Origin: Blastococcus sp. CT_GayMR20
GTDB lineage: Bacteria > Actinomycetota > Actinomycetes > Mycobacteriales > Geodermatophilaceae
NCBI RefSeq assembly: GCF_004570345.1
Contig: NZ_SPQM01000006.1
Span: 31,731-95,730, forward strand
Direction: 5' to 3'
DNA: 64,000 bases
The translations under genes were made by a program, and so were the position numbers. Below are positions 16,864-26,191 of the stretch, one piece after another (the stretch's first letter is position 1; every line of letters starts with the position of its first letter). The notes under the pieces were generated by a model. That model saw only the letters and a program-made list of their open reading frames with translations, was not told the origin of the DNA and did no database searches.

Positions 16864-19812
16864 GTGGCCATGCGGCCCCCCGTGCCGGTGCCGACCCTGT
16901 CGCGGCGCGCCAAGCTGGTCCTCGGCGCCATCGGCGTCCTGCTGGTGCTGTTCACGGCCATCGGCACGCTGACGAACGTCTACGTGGACTACCTCTGGTT
17001 CGACGAGACGGACTACACCAAGGTCTTCTGGACCGAGCTGCAGACGCGTGCGCTGCTGTTCGCCGTGGCCGGCGTCGCCACCGGCGGCCTGGTCGCGCTG
17101 GCGATCTACCTGGCGTACCGGTTCCGGCCCACGTTCCGGCCGATGTCGCTGGAGCAGCAGAACCTGGAGCGCTACCGCCAGTCGCTCGAGCCGCGCCGCG
17201 GTCTGGTGCTCACCGCCGTCGCCGTCGTCCTCGGGCTGTTCGCCGGGTTCACCGCGCAGGGCAGCTGGCAGACGTGGCTCGGCTTCCGCAACAGCACCCC
17301 GTTCGGGCGCACCGACCCGGAGTTCGGCGTCGACGTGTCGTTCTTCGTCTTCGACTACCCCTTCTACCGGCTGGCGCTGGGGTTCGGGTTCGCGATCGTG
17401 CTGCTGGCGCTGATCGGCTCGGTGCTCACCCACTACGTCTTCGGCGGGCTGCGGCTGCAGACGCCGGGGCAGAAGCTGACCGCCGCGGCGCGGGTGCAGC
17501 TGTCGGTGCTGCTCGGGCTCTTCGTCGCGCTGAAGGCGGTCGCCTACTGGCTGGACCGCTACGGGCTCGTCTACTCCGACCGCGGTGAGGTCTTCACCGG
17601 CGCCAGCTACACCGACGTCAACGCGCTGCTCGTGCCGAAGACGATCCTGGTGTTCGTCGCCGCCGTCTGCGCACTGGCCTTCTTCGCCAACATCTTCGTG
17701 CGCAACTTCCTGCTGCCGGCCGCCGCGCTGGTGCTGCTGCTGATCTCCAGCCTCGTCATCGGCGTGGCCTACCCCGCGATCGTGCAGCAGTTCGTGGTCA
17801 AGCCCAGTGCCAACGAGAAGGAAGCTCCCTACATCGACCGGGCGATCGCCGCGACGCGCGACGCCTACAACCTCGCCGACATCGAGTACGTCGACTACGC
17901 GCAGGAGGCGACCGGCGAGGAGGTCGACACCTCTGCGGCCCTGGCCGAGCTGCGCAACGACACGCAGACGATTCCGAACGCGCGGCTGCTGGACCCCAAC
18001 GTCCTGGCCGACACCTTCACCGCCCGCCAGCAGATCCGGAACGTGTACGGCTTCCCGGAGAAGCTGGACATCGACCGCTACACGGTCAACGGCGAGGTCC
18101 GCGACTACGTCGTCGCCGTGCGCGAGCTCAACAGCGCCGGCCTGTCGGAGAACCAGAGCACCTGGATCAACCGGCACACGGTCTACACGCACGGCAACGG
18201 GTTCGTGGCCGCGCCGGCGAACGAGGTCGTGGCCGGCACCGAAGGTGGGGAGCCCAACTTCACGACGCGCGACCTGCCGGTGCGGGGCGACATCGAGGTC
18301 GAGGAGCCGCGCATCTACTACGGCGAGCTGATGCGGGACTACTCGGTGGTCGGCGCCCCGGAGGGCGCCCGGCCCCAGGAGTTCGACCAGCCCGAGGGCG
18401 GCTCGGACGACGAAGGCCAGATCAACAACACCTACAACGGCGAGGGCGGGGTGTCGGTCGGCAGCTTCTTCCGGCAGCTGACGTTCGCCATCTACTACCG
18501 CGAGCGCAACTTCCTGCTGTCCAACGCCGTCAACGAGGAATCGAAGGTCCTCTACGTGCGTGACCCGCGCGAGCGGGTCGAGAAGGCCGCGCCCTTCCTC
18601 GAGGTCGACGGCGACCCGTACCCGGCGGTGATCGACGGCCGGATCGTCTGGATGCTCGACGGCTACACGACGTCGGACTCCTACCCGTACGCCGAGCAGA
18701 TGGAGCTGGGCGAGGCGGCGTCGGACGCGCTGACGGGCACCGGTACCACGGCGCTGCCGAACGAGACCTTCAACTACATCCGCAACTCGGTGAAGGCGAC
18801 GGTCGACGCGCACGACGGCACCGTGACGCTGTACGAGTGGGACACCGAGGACCCGGTGCTGCAGACCTACATGAAGGCCTTCCCGGGCGTCGTCCAGCCG
18901 AAGAGCGCGATCTCCGACGAGCTGAACAGCCACGTGCGGTACCCGGAGGACCTGTTCAAGGTGCAGCGGGAGATCCTCACCCGCTACCACGTCGACGACC
19001 CGGTGGACTTCTACAACGCCAACGACCGCTGGCAGATCCCCGACGACCCGACGCGGAACACCGAGGAGGACCAGCCGCCGTACTACATCCTGGCGCAGCG
19101 GCCGAACGACGACGAGGCCAGCTTCCAGCTGACCAGCGCCCTCAACGCCTTCCAGCGGGACAACCTCTCGGCCTTCATCTCCGCCTCCAGCGCCCCGGAG
19201 ACCTACGGCGAGATCCAGGTGCTGCGGCTGCCGGGCAACACCCCGTTCCGGGGACCGGGGCAGGTCCAGAACTCGTTCGAGTCCAACAACCAGGTCCGAC
19301 CGGACCTGACCCTGTTCAACAGCGAGAACTCCGACCCGGTGTTCGGCAACCTCCTGACCCTGCCCATCGGCGACGCCGGTCTGCTGTACGTCGAGCCGCT
19401 GTACGTGCGCGGCACCGGCGAGGGCGGCTTCCCGCTGCTGCAGAAGGTCCTGGTCAACTTCGGCGACCGGATCGGGTACGCCGACACGCTGGAGGAGGCG
19501 CTCGACCAGGTCTTCGGCGCGGGAGCGGGGGAGTCCGCGACGGACGAGAACGCCGCCACCGACGACCCGACCGATCCCGCCGAGCCGACCACGCCCACCA
19601 CCCCGACGACGCCACCGGCCGACGGCGGGACACCGGCCGCCCCCGGTCTCGACGAGGCGGTGAGCGACATCAACGCCGCCCTGGAGGAACTGGCCGCAGC
19701 GCAGCGCGCCGGCGACTTCAGTGCGCAGGGTCAGGCGCTCGAGAACCTGGGCACCGCGGTCGAGGCGTACCAGGCCGCGCAGGGGGCGGCCGGCGCCACC
19801 CCCGGCGGGTGA
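16864..19812 (+). CDS. UPF0182 family large membrane protein, right-arm copy
   Basis: Identical to 12459-15407: 982 residues, seven N-terminal membrane helices, large external domain, Thr/Pro-rich tail. The GTG start follows AAGGAG at 16851. It is followed by an initiator tRNA 69 bp downstream. Confidence 0.9.
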   Translation: MAMRPPVPVPTLSRRAKLVLGAIGVLLVLFTAIGTLTNVYVDYLWFDETDYTKVFWTELQTRALLFAVAGVATGGLVALAIYLAYRFRPTFRPMSLEQQNLERYRQSLEPRRGLVLTAVAVVLGLFAGFTAQGSWQTWLGFRNSTPFGRTDPEFGVDVSFFVFDYPFYRLALGFGFAIVLLALIGSVLTHYVFGGLRLQTPGQKLTAAARVQLSVLLGLFVALKAVAYWLDRYGLVYSDRGEVFTGASYTDVNALLVPKTILVFVAAVCALAFFANIFVRNFLLPAAALVLLLISSLVIGVAYPAIVQQFVVKPSANEKEAPYIDRAIAATRDAYNLADIEYVDYAQEATGEEVDTSAALAELRNDTQTIPNARLLDPNVLADTFTARQQIRNVYGFPEKLDIDRYTVNGEVRDYVVAVRELNSAGLSENQSTWINRHTVYTHGNGFVAAPANEVVAGTEGGEPNFTTRDLPVRGDIEVEEPRIYYGELMRDYSVVGAPEGARPQEFDQPEGGSDDEGQINNTYNGEGGVSVGSFFRQLTFAIYYRERNFLLSNAVNEESKVLYVRDPRERVEKAAPFLEVDGDPYPAVIDGRIVWMLDGYTTSDSYPYAEQMELGEAASDALTGTGTTALPNETFNYIRNSVKATVDAHDGTVTLYEWDTEDPVLQTYMKAFPGVVQPKSAISDELNSHVRYPEDLFKVQREILTRYHVDDPVDFYNANDRWQIPDDPTRNTEEDQPPYYILAQRPNDDEASFQLTSALNAFQRDNLSAFISASSAPETYGEIQVLRLPGNTPFRGPGQVQNSFESNNQVRPDLTLFNSENSDPVFGNLLTLPIGDAGLLYVEPLYVRGTGEGGFPLLQKVLVNFGDRIGYADTLEEALDQVFGAGAGESATDENAATDDPTDPAEPTTPTTPTTPPADGGTPAAPGLDEAVSDINAALEELAAAQRAGDFSAQGQALENLGTAVEAYQAAQGAAGATPGG

Positions 19813-19863
19813 GCGGGAGGGAGGGTGTGGGCAACCCCGCACCCTCCCTCCGTCCCGGGCGTG

Positions 19864-19869
19864 TAAGGT
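19864..19869 (+). promoter_or_regulatory. -10 box for initiator tRNA variant 1, right copy
   Basis: TAAGGT, 12 nt before the tRNA. Confidence 0.5.
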
Positions 19870-19881
19870 GGGCTCTACCGA

Positions 19882-19955
19882 CGCGGGGTGGAGCAGCTCG
19901 GTAGCTCGCTGGGCTCATAACCCAGAGGTCGCAGGTTCGAATCCTGCCCCCGCTA
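19882..19955 (+). tRNA. tRNA-fMet (CAT), initiator, variant 1, right copy
   Basis: Mirror of 12316-12389, with T-stem GCAGG/CCTGC. C1/T72 mismatch, GGG/CCC anticodon stem, no encoded CCA. Confidence 0.95.
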
Positions 19956-19964
19956 CAACGACGG

Positions 19965-19996
19965 AACGGCCCCCACAGTCCCATGTGGGGGCCGTT
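19965..19996 (+). terminator. Hairpin terminator after initiator tRNA variant 1, right copy
   Basis: 13-bp stem, loop GTCCCA, then TTT. Mirror of 12275-12306. Confidence 0.8.
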
Positions 19997-20117
19997 TCCA
20001 TCTGTGTGCAGACGGCCACCGGAAGGCGGTTCGGGGCGGCGCATCGCCGGGGGCCGGCACGCGGGACGATCTGCGGCGTCCGGCCGCAGGTCGCCGGGCA
20101 TGCCAGAGGAGGGATCC

Positions 20118-22241
20118 GTGGCTCGAGGGGGCCGAGGCCAGAACGGCGCTCGCCGCAGTGCCCCGCGGAACCAGCGGCGGGTCCGGGACGGTGACGTCAT
20201 CGCGGAGCTCGCCCGCGCCGTCCGTGAGGTGGAGGCCGCCGTCGAGCGCGGCCGCGTGACGCCGGCCGTCCGCACGAAGTTCCAGGCCGTGGGACTCCTC
20301 GTCCGCGAGGAGCATGCCCGGATCAAGGCCGACGCGGCCATGGGGGACGCCCGCCGGTCGGAGCAACTCAGGCGCCTCGACGGCGTGGCCACCATCCTCG
20401 CCAAGACAGCGGTGCGGGACACCGGCCTCCTGGCCTTCCTCTCCGACGACGCCGTCGTCTCGGATGCGGCCCGATCGCTCACGCGCGAGATGCTGCGCAC
20501 CGCCGGCGTGGAGCCGACCCCCGAGGCGCCCACGCCGGCGGAGCCGGTCGCCGCGCCCGCCGTTCCCGAGCGCCGGGTCGTGCCCCAGTCGGTGGTCTCC
20601 CGGCAGCTGGCCAACCCGTTCCTCGCCCCGGACTTCGATGCGGTGCGGCAGACCACGGTCCGCCCACGCCGCCTCGCCGGGTGGGAGCTGCTCGGCCCGC
20701 TCCTCAGTTCGTTCGAGCGCGCCGGCGCCGGAGCCTCGGCCTGCATGGCCCTCCCGGCGCCGTCGTCCCTGCGCGCGCCCGGCGGTCGGGAGCTCATGCC
20801 GCACCAGGCACAACTGGTGGCTGCCGTCGCTTCCGGTCATCGGACCTTCCTGCTCGCCGACGAGCCGGGCCTGGGCAAGACGGCCCAGGCCCTGCTGGCC
20901 GCGGAGGCGGCGAACGCCTACCCGCTGCTCGTGGTCGTGCCGAACGTCGTCAAGACCAACTGGGCGCGCGAGGCGGGACTGTGGACGCCCCATCGCGCGG
21001 CCACGGTGATCCACGGCGACGGGAACACCATCGACGGCTTCGCCGACATCGTCGTCGTCAACTACGAGGTGCTCGACCGGCACGTGGGGTGGATCGGCGA
21101 CTTCGGCTTCCGCGGCATGGTGGTCGACGAGGCACACTTCATCAAGAACAAGACGTCCCAGCGCTCGCAGCACGTCCTCGAGCTCTCCGAGCGCATCCGT
21201 GCCCGCACCGGGCGTCCCCTGCTGATGGCCCTCACCGGCACCCCGCTGATCAACGACATCGAGGACTTCCGGGCGATCTGGCAGTTCCTGGGCTGGATCG
21301 ACGAGGCCATGCCGATCGGCGAGCTGATGGAGGCGCTCGAGCAGTCCGGCCTGACACCTGCTGACCCCGGGTTCTACCCGGCCGCGCGTGCGTGCGTCAT
21401 CGACCGCGGCGTCGTCCGCCGCCGCAAGGTCGACGTGGCAGCCGACATCCCCGCCCGCCGCGTCGCCGACCTGCCCGTCGAGCTGGACGGGCCGACCGGA
21501 CGGTCGATCCGGGCCGCCGAGCGGGATCTCGCCCGGCGGATGGTGGCGCGGTACGAGACCGCGCTCGCGAACCGCTCCTCCGACCTCGTCGAGGGCATCG
21601 ACCACGCCCTGGTACGCAGGGTGGCGCGGGCGGAGCTGAAGGACGCGGCCACCTCGACGACCGGCGAGAACGTGTTCAGCATGGTGCGCCGCATCGGCCA
21701 GGCCAAGGCGCCGCTCGCCGCCGACTACGCCGCCCAGCTCGCCCGGAGTGCGGGCAAGGTGGTCTTCTTCGCCAAGCACATCGACGTCATGGACGCGGCC
21801 GAGGAGACCTTCGCCAAGCAGGGCATCCGGTTCTCCTCGATCCGTGGCGACCAGACGTCGACCGCGCGGCAGCGCAACATCGACGCCTTCGTGAAGGACC
21901 CGGACGTCGCCATCGCGGTCTGCTCCCTGACCGCGGCCGGCGTGGGGCTCAACCTGCAGGTCGCGTCCAACATCGTGCTCGCCGAGCTGTCCTGGACCGA
22001 CGCTGAGCAGACCCAGGCCATCGACCGCAGTCACCGGATCGGTCAGGCGGAACCGGTGACCGCGTGGCGCATCATCGCGGCGCAGACGATCGACGCCCGG
22101 ATCGCCGAGCTGATCGACAGCAAGGCGGGGCTCGCCGCCCGGGCTCTCGACGGCTCGGACGAGGAGATCGCGTCCTCGACCGACGTGCAGCACGAGGCGC
22201 TCGTCGCGTTGCTGACCGACGCCTTGTCGGCATCGCCGTAG
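20118..22241 (+). CDS. SNF2-family helicase/ATPase, right-arm copy
   Basis: Identical to 10030-12153 (707 residues): Walker A DEPGLGKTAQ, DEAH box, DRSHRIGQ motif VI. The GTG is preceded by AGAGGAGGG at 20105-20113. Confidence 0.88.
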   Translation: MARGGRGQNGARRSAPRNQRRVRDGDVIAELARAVREVEAAVERGRVTPAVRTKFQAVGLLVREEHARIKADAAMGDARRSEQLRRLDGVATILAKTAVRDTGLLAFLSDDAVVSDAARSLTREMLRTAGVEPTPEAPTPAEPVAAPAVPERRVVPQSVVSRQLANPFLAPDFDAVRQTTVRPRRLAGWELLGPLLSSFERAGAGASACMALPAPSSLRAPGGRELMPHQAQLVAAVASGHRTFLLADEPGLGKTAQALLAAEAANAYPLLVVVPNVVKTNWAREAGLWTPHRAATVIHGDGNTIDGFADIVVVNYEVLDRHVGWIGDFGFRGMVVDEAHFIKNKTSQRSQHVLELSERIRARTGRPLLMALTGTPLINDIEDFRAIWQFLGWIDEAMPIGELMEALEQSGLTPADPGFYPAARACVIDRGVVRRRKVDVAADIPARRVADLPVELDGPTGRSIRAAERDLARRMVARYETALANRSSDLVEGIDHALVRRVARAELKDAATSTTGENVFSMVRRIGQAKAPLAADYAAQLARSAGKVVFFAKHIDVMDAAEETFAKQGIRFSSIRGDQTSTARQRNIDAFVKDPDVAIAVCSLTAAGVGLNLQVASNIVLAELSWTDAEQTQAIDRSHRIGQAEPVTAWRIIAAQTIDARIAELIDSKAGLAARALDGSDEEIASSTDVQHEALVALLTDALSASP

Positions 22242-22262
22242 CGACGATCGGCGCCGGCCGCG

Positions 22263-22745
22263 TCAGACGACGCTGAGGTACGCGTCGAGCTGGTGCAGCT
22301 GCTCGTTGCGGCGCGGCCGGGACCGGGGCTCGTCCCACTGCGGCCGGGCTACCGGCGGCCGCTCGTGCCACGGCTCGACGGCCGCCGGCGCCGGCGGCGG
22401 CGTGACGGCGTGCACGGGCTTGGTGGGACGTGCGCTGCCGAGCCCGGCCAGCATGGAGTGCGGGCGGGTCGCGTCGTCCTCCGGGTCCGCCGCGGCCTTC
22501 GGGAGGGCGGCCGGGTACCGCTCCTTGCGGGGCGGGTGCTGGGGATCGGGCAGGCGCAGGGTCTGCAGGTCGACCCAGGCGGAGTGCCGCAGTCCGTCGA
22601 CGCGGCAGCGGACCCGGGCGGCGACCCGGCCGTCCGCCTCGTGACGCCAGCCGATGAGCTCGCCGGAGTACCAGATGCCGCGGTGGAGGATCTCCACCGG
22701 CTGCGGCTGGCCGGCGAACATGCTCATCGCTGCACCCCCCGCCAC
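22263..22745 (-). CDS. Conserved protein of unknown function, right-arm copy
   Basis: Identical to 9526-10008: 160 residues, N-terminal strand-rich domain and disordered Pro/Arg-rich tail. A -10-like TACAGT lies 7 nt before the GTG. Confidence 0.65.
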   Translation of the reverse strand: MAGGAAMSMFAGQPQPVEILHRGIWYSGELIGWRHEADGRVAARVRCRVDGLRHSAWVDLQTLRLPDPQHPPRKERYPAALPKAAADPEDDATRPHSMLAGLGSARPTKPVHAVTPPPAPAAVEPWHERPPVARPQWDEPRSRPRRNEQLHQLDAYLSVV

Positions 22746-22868
22746 GGTGCGGACTGTAAGCGGCGCCGCGGGGCGGTCAGGGAAGGCGCGCGCGGCGCTG
22801 GGACCTGTGTGACGGGGCTGTCACGAGGGCCGTCGCGAGGGGCCCGGAGGCGGTCGCCGAGCGGCGTG

Positions 22869-22874
22869 TAGCCT
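22869..22874 (+). promoter_or_regulatory. -10 box for initiator tRNA variant 2, right copy
   Basis: TAGCCT, 12 nt before the tRNA. Confidence 0.5.
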
Positions 22875-22886
22875 GGGTTGCGCCGA

Positions 22887-22960
22887 CGCGGGGTGGAGCA
22901 GCTCGGTAGCTCGCTGGGCTCATAACCCAGAGGTCACAGGTTCGAATCCTGTCCCCGCTA
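22887..22960 (+). tRNA. tRNA-fMet (CAT), initiator, variant 2, right copy
   Basis: Mirror of 9311-9384, with T-stem ACAGG/CCTGT. All initiator hallmarks present, no CCA. Confidence 0.95.
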
Positions 22961-22967
22961 CGACGAA

Positions 22968-23016
22968 GGGCCCGGTCACCTCGGTGACCGGGCCCGTTCC
23001 GTCCACGGGACGGAAC
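22968..23016 (+). terminator. Tandem hairpins after initiator tRNA variant 2, right copy
   Basis: 12-bp stem with CTCG loop (22968-22995), then a 9-bp stem with ACG loop (22996-23016). Confidence 0.7.
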
Positions 23017-23046
23017 AGCGGCCGCCGGGCAACCGTTGGCGTCGGC

Positions 23047-23337
23047 ATGGAGCCCACCGTCCGGGACGTCCCGGAAGCAGACCGATACGAGATCCGCGAC
23101 GGCGAGCAGCTGCTCGGCCACGCCGACTACCAGCGCAACGGCGACACCACCGTGTTCACCCACACCGAGGTCGACCAGGACAGCGGGCGGTCCGGCCTCG
23201 GCAGCACGCTCGTGCAGGGCGCGCTGGACGACGTTCGCGCCAAGGGCGGCTCGGTCGTCCCGAAGTGCTCGTTCGTGCGGGGCTGGATCGAGAAGCACCC
23301 CGAGTACGCCGACCTCGTGACCTCCCCGGGCCGGTGA
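23047..23337 (+). CDS. Short GNAT-like N-acetyltransferase, right-arm copy
   Basis: Identical to 8934-9224 (96 residues). The stop overlaps the DsbA-like start as GTGA. Confidence 0.75.
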   Translation: MEPTVRDVPEADRYEIRDGEQLLGHADYQRNGDTTVFTHTEVDQDSGRSGLGSTLVQGALDDVRAKGGSVVPKCSFVRGWIEKHPEYADLVTSPGR

Positions 23338-23984
23338 CGGCAACCCCCGAGGAGAGCGCCGTCCGGCGGCTGCCGGGCGAGCACGTGCTCGGGAATCCCG
23401 GGGCGCCGGTCACGGTCGTCGAGTACGGCGACTACGAGTGCCCGTACTGCGCGGCCGCGGCGCCGGTGCTCCGCCGCCTCGTCGAGGAGTCCGACGGCGG
23501 GATCCGCCTGGTCTTCCGGCACTTCCCCCTGGCCGAGCGCCATCCGTATGCATTGACCGCCGCCCTCGCGGCGGAGGCGGCCGGCGCGCAAGGAGGCTTC
23601 TGGCCCATGCACGACCTCCTGTTCGTCCGGCAGGAGCGACTCGACGACGCCGCCCTGCGCGCCTACGCCGAGGAGCTCGGGCTGGACGGCGACCGGGTGG
23701 TCGGCCAGGCCGCGCAGCCGTTCGGTGACAAGATCGAGGCCGACTTCGCGGCCGGCCTGGCCGCCGGGGTCGCCGGCACGCCGACCGTCCTCGTCGACGG
23801 CCGCCGTTTCTCCGGCCGGATGGAGCTCGGCGCCCTGCGCCGCGCCGTGTCAGGCGGGAACGGAGGGCTCGAGCCAGGGCCGCGGCGGCAGCGCCGGTGG
23901 CCCCTCGGACTCCGGCGAGCACAGCGAGAAGCGCTCGCCGAGGACGCGGAGCAGGACGACACCGGCGACCGCTGCCACCACTGA
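23334..23984 (+). CDS. DsbA/thioredoxin-fold protein, right-arm copy
   Basis: Identical to 8287-8937: CPYC active site, cis-Pro loop, and a 44-residue run-on tail antisense to nhaA. Confidence 0.8.
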   Translation: MTATPEESAVRRLPGEHVLGNPGAPVTVVEYGDYECPYCAAAAPVLRRLVEESDGGIRLVFRHFPLAERHPYALTAALAAEAAGAQGGFWPMHDLLFVRQERLDDAALRAYAEELGLDGDRVVGQAAQPFGDKIEADFAAGLAAGVAGTPTVLVDGRRFSGRMELGALRRAVSGGNGGLEPGPRRQRRWPLGLRRAQREALAEDAEQDDTGDRCHH

Positions 23985-25229
23985 GCCGGCGAGGATGCCG
24001 ATGGTCGCCTGCTCGCGCAGCCGCTCGTCGGTGAACGCCAGATCGGTGATGAACAGCGAGATCGTGAAGCCGATGCCGGCCAGCGTCGCGCCGGCCATCA
24101 GGTGCGACCAGCGGACGCCGCCGGGCAGCGTGCCCCAGCCCGTGCGCAGCGCGACCGCGGCACCGGCGGTGATGCCGATCGCGTTGCCGACGACGAGGGC
24201 GGCCGCGATGCCCAGGGTCACCGGCGACGTCGCCGCCGTCCGCAGGGTCTCGAGGTCGAGCGGGACACCCGCGTTGGCCAGACCGAAGACAGGGACGACG
24301 CCGTAGGCGGTCCACCGGTGCAGCGTCTGCTGCAGCCGGGCGCCGGCCGGAACGGTGGCGGCGACGGCGAGGCGGGCCAGCTGGGCCCGCTGCGGGTCGG
24401 GCGCCTCGCGGAGCGCACGGCCGTAGTCGCGGGTGCGATCGAGCACTTCCGGCGCCGTCGGCTTCGACGGCAGCAGCAGCCCCACAAGGACGCCGGCCAG
24501 CGTGGCGTGCACGCCCGAGGCATGGACGGCGAGCCACAGCGCGATGCCGGTGACCACGTAGGGCGCCAGCCGCCAGACACCCAGCCACCGGAGACCCACC
24601 AGGACGGCGACCAGCACGCCGGAGACGGCCAGGGCGGTCAGGCCGAGGTTCCCGCTGTAGACGAGCGCCATGACGGAGATGGCACCGATGTCGTCGACGA
24701 TCGCGAGGGTGAGCAGGAAGAGCCGCAGCCGGTCCGGGCACCGCGGGCCGAACAGCGCGAGGATGCCGAGGACGAACGCCGTGTCCGTGGACATGACGAT
24801 GCCCCAGCCGGCGCTGGCCGGGCCCGAGGGGTTCACGGCGAGGTAGACGGCGGCCGGCACGAGCAGGCCGCCGAGGGCGCCGAGGGCCGGCGCCGCCACG
24901 TTCCGCCGGTCGCGCAGTTCGCCCGTGGACACCTCGCGGGTGATCTCCAGGCCGACGACCAGGAAGAACAGCGCCATCGCGGCGTCGTTGACCCAGTGCT
25001 CGAGGTCCATGGACAGCGCCAGGTCGCCGACGCCGATGGTGGCGGTCGTCGACCAGAACGCGTCGTAGGAGCCGGACCACGGGGAGTTGGCCCACAGCAG
25101 CGCCGTGAGGGTGGCCACGAGGAGCAGGGCGGAGCCGCCGGCCTCGGTGCCCACGTAGAGCTTCGAGGACGGCGAGAGGGCCGGGAGGGAGACTCGGGAG
25201 GCCGGGCCGGGACGGGGCGGCTGCGTCAC
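23850..25229 (-). CDS. nhaA: Na+/H+ antiporter NhaA, right-arm copy
   Basis: Identical to 7042-8421 (459 residues, DD pair at 179-180). Convergent overlap of 135 bp with the DsbA-like gene. Confidence 0.93.
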   Translation of the reverse strand: MTQPPRPGPASRVSLPALSPSSKLYVGTEAGGSALLLVATLTALLWANSPWSGSYDAFWSTTATIGVGDLALSMDLEHWVNDAAMALFFLVVGLEITREVSTGELRDRRNVAAPALGALGGLLVPAAVYLAVNPSGPASAGWGIVMSTDTAFVLGILALFGPRCPDRLRLFLLTLAIVDDIGAISVMALVYSGNLGLTALAVSGVLVAVLVGLRWLGVWRLAPYVVTGIALWLAVHASGVHATLAGVLVGLLLPSKPTAPEVLDRTRDYGRALREAPDPQRAQLARLAVAATVPAGARLQQTLHRWTAYGVVPVFGLANAGVPLDLETLRTAATSPVTLGIAAALVVGNAIGITAGAAVALRTGWGTLPGGVRWSHLMAGATLAGIGFTISLFITDLAFTDERLREQATIGILAGSVVAAVAGVVLLRVLGERFSLCSPESEGPPALPPRPWLEPSVPA

Positions 25230-25248
25230 GTCGGGGGAGCGGCTTGCG

Positions 25249-25749
25249 TCAGAGGACGTGCTGGCCGTACATCTCGCCGAGCGGGTCGGCGATCAGCTCG
25301 ATGCGGGCGCCGTCGGGGTCACGGAAGTAGACCGAGACGCCGCTGTGCACCTCGTGCTCGACGCCGGCCTCGGTGAGCCGCTCGACCAGCTTCGCCCAGC
25401 GGTCGGGGTCGACGCTGATGGCCATGTGGTGCAGCCCGCCGAGGACCTCGGCGTACGGGCCGACGTCGAGGCCGGGGAAGTCGAAGAAGGCGAGCAGGTT
25501 GCCGTTGCCGATGTCGAAGAAGAAGTGGGAGGAGCCCGGATAGTCGCGGTTCTCGATCAGCTCGGTCAGCGGAAAGCCCAGCACGTCCTGGTAGAAGCGC
25601 ACCGTGCGCTCGACGTCGCTGCTGATCAGGGCGGTGTGGTGCAGGCCGCGGGCCGTCGACGACGGTCGCTCTCCTGCGGGCTTGAGGTGGACCTCGCGGA
25701 TGCGGGCGCGCTCCTGGGCGGCCAGGTCGCTGCTCTCGGTGGTGCTCAC
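25249..25749 (-). CDS. VOC-superfamily protein, right-arm copy
   Basis: Identical to 6522-7022 (166 residues). The GTG start has GAGGAGG upstream; nhaA follows 19 bp after the stop. Confidence 0.78.
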   Translation of the reverse strand: MSTTESSDLAAQERARIREVHLKPAGERPSSTARGLHHTALISSDVERTVRFYQDVLGFPLTELIENRDYPGSSHFFFDIGNGNLLAFFDFPGLDVGPYAEVLGGLHHMAISVDPDRWAKLVERLTEAGVEHEVHSGVSVYFRDPDGARIELIADPLGEMYGQHVL

Positions 25750-25811
25750 GGCGTTCCTCCTCGTTCGATGCTGCCTGGCGACAACCGCGCTGACCGGCTC
25801 CTGCTTCCCCG

Positions 25812-25817
25812 TAACCT
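25812..25817 (+). promoter_or_regulatory. -10 box of the ABM gene, probable leaderless start
   Basis: TAACCT, 7 nt before the GTG at 25825. The left-arm mirror is 6454-6459. Confidence 0.5.
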
Positions 25818-25824
25818 CCGCCGG

Positions 25825-26133
25825 GTGATCCTCGAGCACGCCGAGCTGTCGGTGACCCCGGGCCGCGAGGCCGAGTTCGAGGCGGCGTTCCGGGCCGCTT
25901 CCCCGATCATCTCCTCGTCGCCGGGCTTCCGGCGGCTGCTGCTGTCGCGGTGCACGGAGCGGGACAACGTGTTCCTCCTGCTCGTCGAGTGGAACCGTCT
26001 CGAGGACCACACGGAGGGTTTCCGGGGCTCGCCGGGATACCAGGAGTGGCGGCGCCTGCTGCACTCCTTCTACGACCCGTTCCCCGTCGTCGAGCACTTC
26101 CGCCCGCTGTTCATCGTCGGGCCCACAGGCTGA
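25825..26133 (+). CDS. ABM-domain protein, right-arm copy
   Basis: Identical to 6138-6446 (102 residues); leaderless-type GTG start. Confidence 0.7.
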   Translation: MILEHAELSVTPGREAEFEAAFRAASPIISSSPGFRRLLLSRCTERDNVFLLLVEWNRLEDHTEGFRGSPGYQEWRRLLHSFYDPFPVVEHFRPLFIVGPTG

Positions 26134-26189
26134 AGGCCGCCTCCAGAGGCTCGCCCGAGACTGCGAGGGGTGAGGAGGAGGGGGGCCTC
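26134..26189. repeat. Intergenic palindromic repeat, copy B, right arm
   Basis: Mirror of 6082-6137; lies between convergent ABM and decarboxylase stops. Confidence 0.6.
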
Positions 26190-26191
26190 TG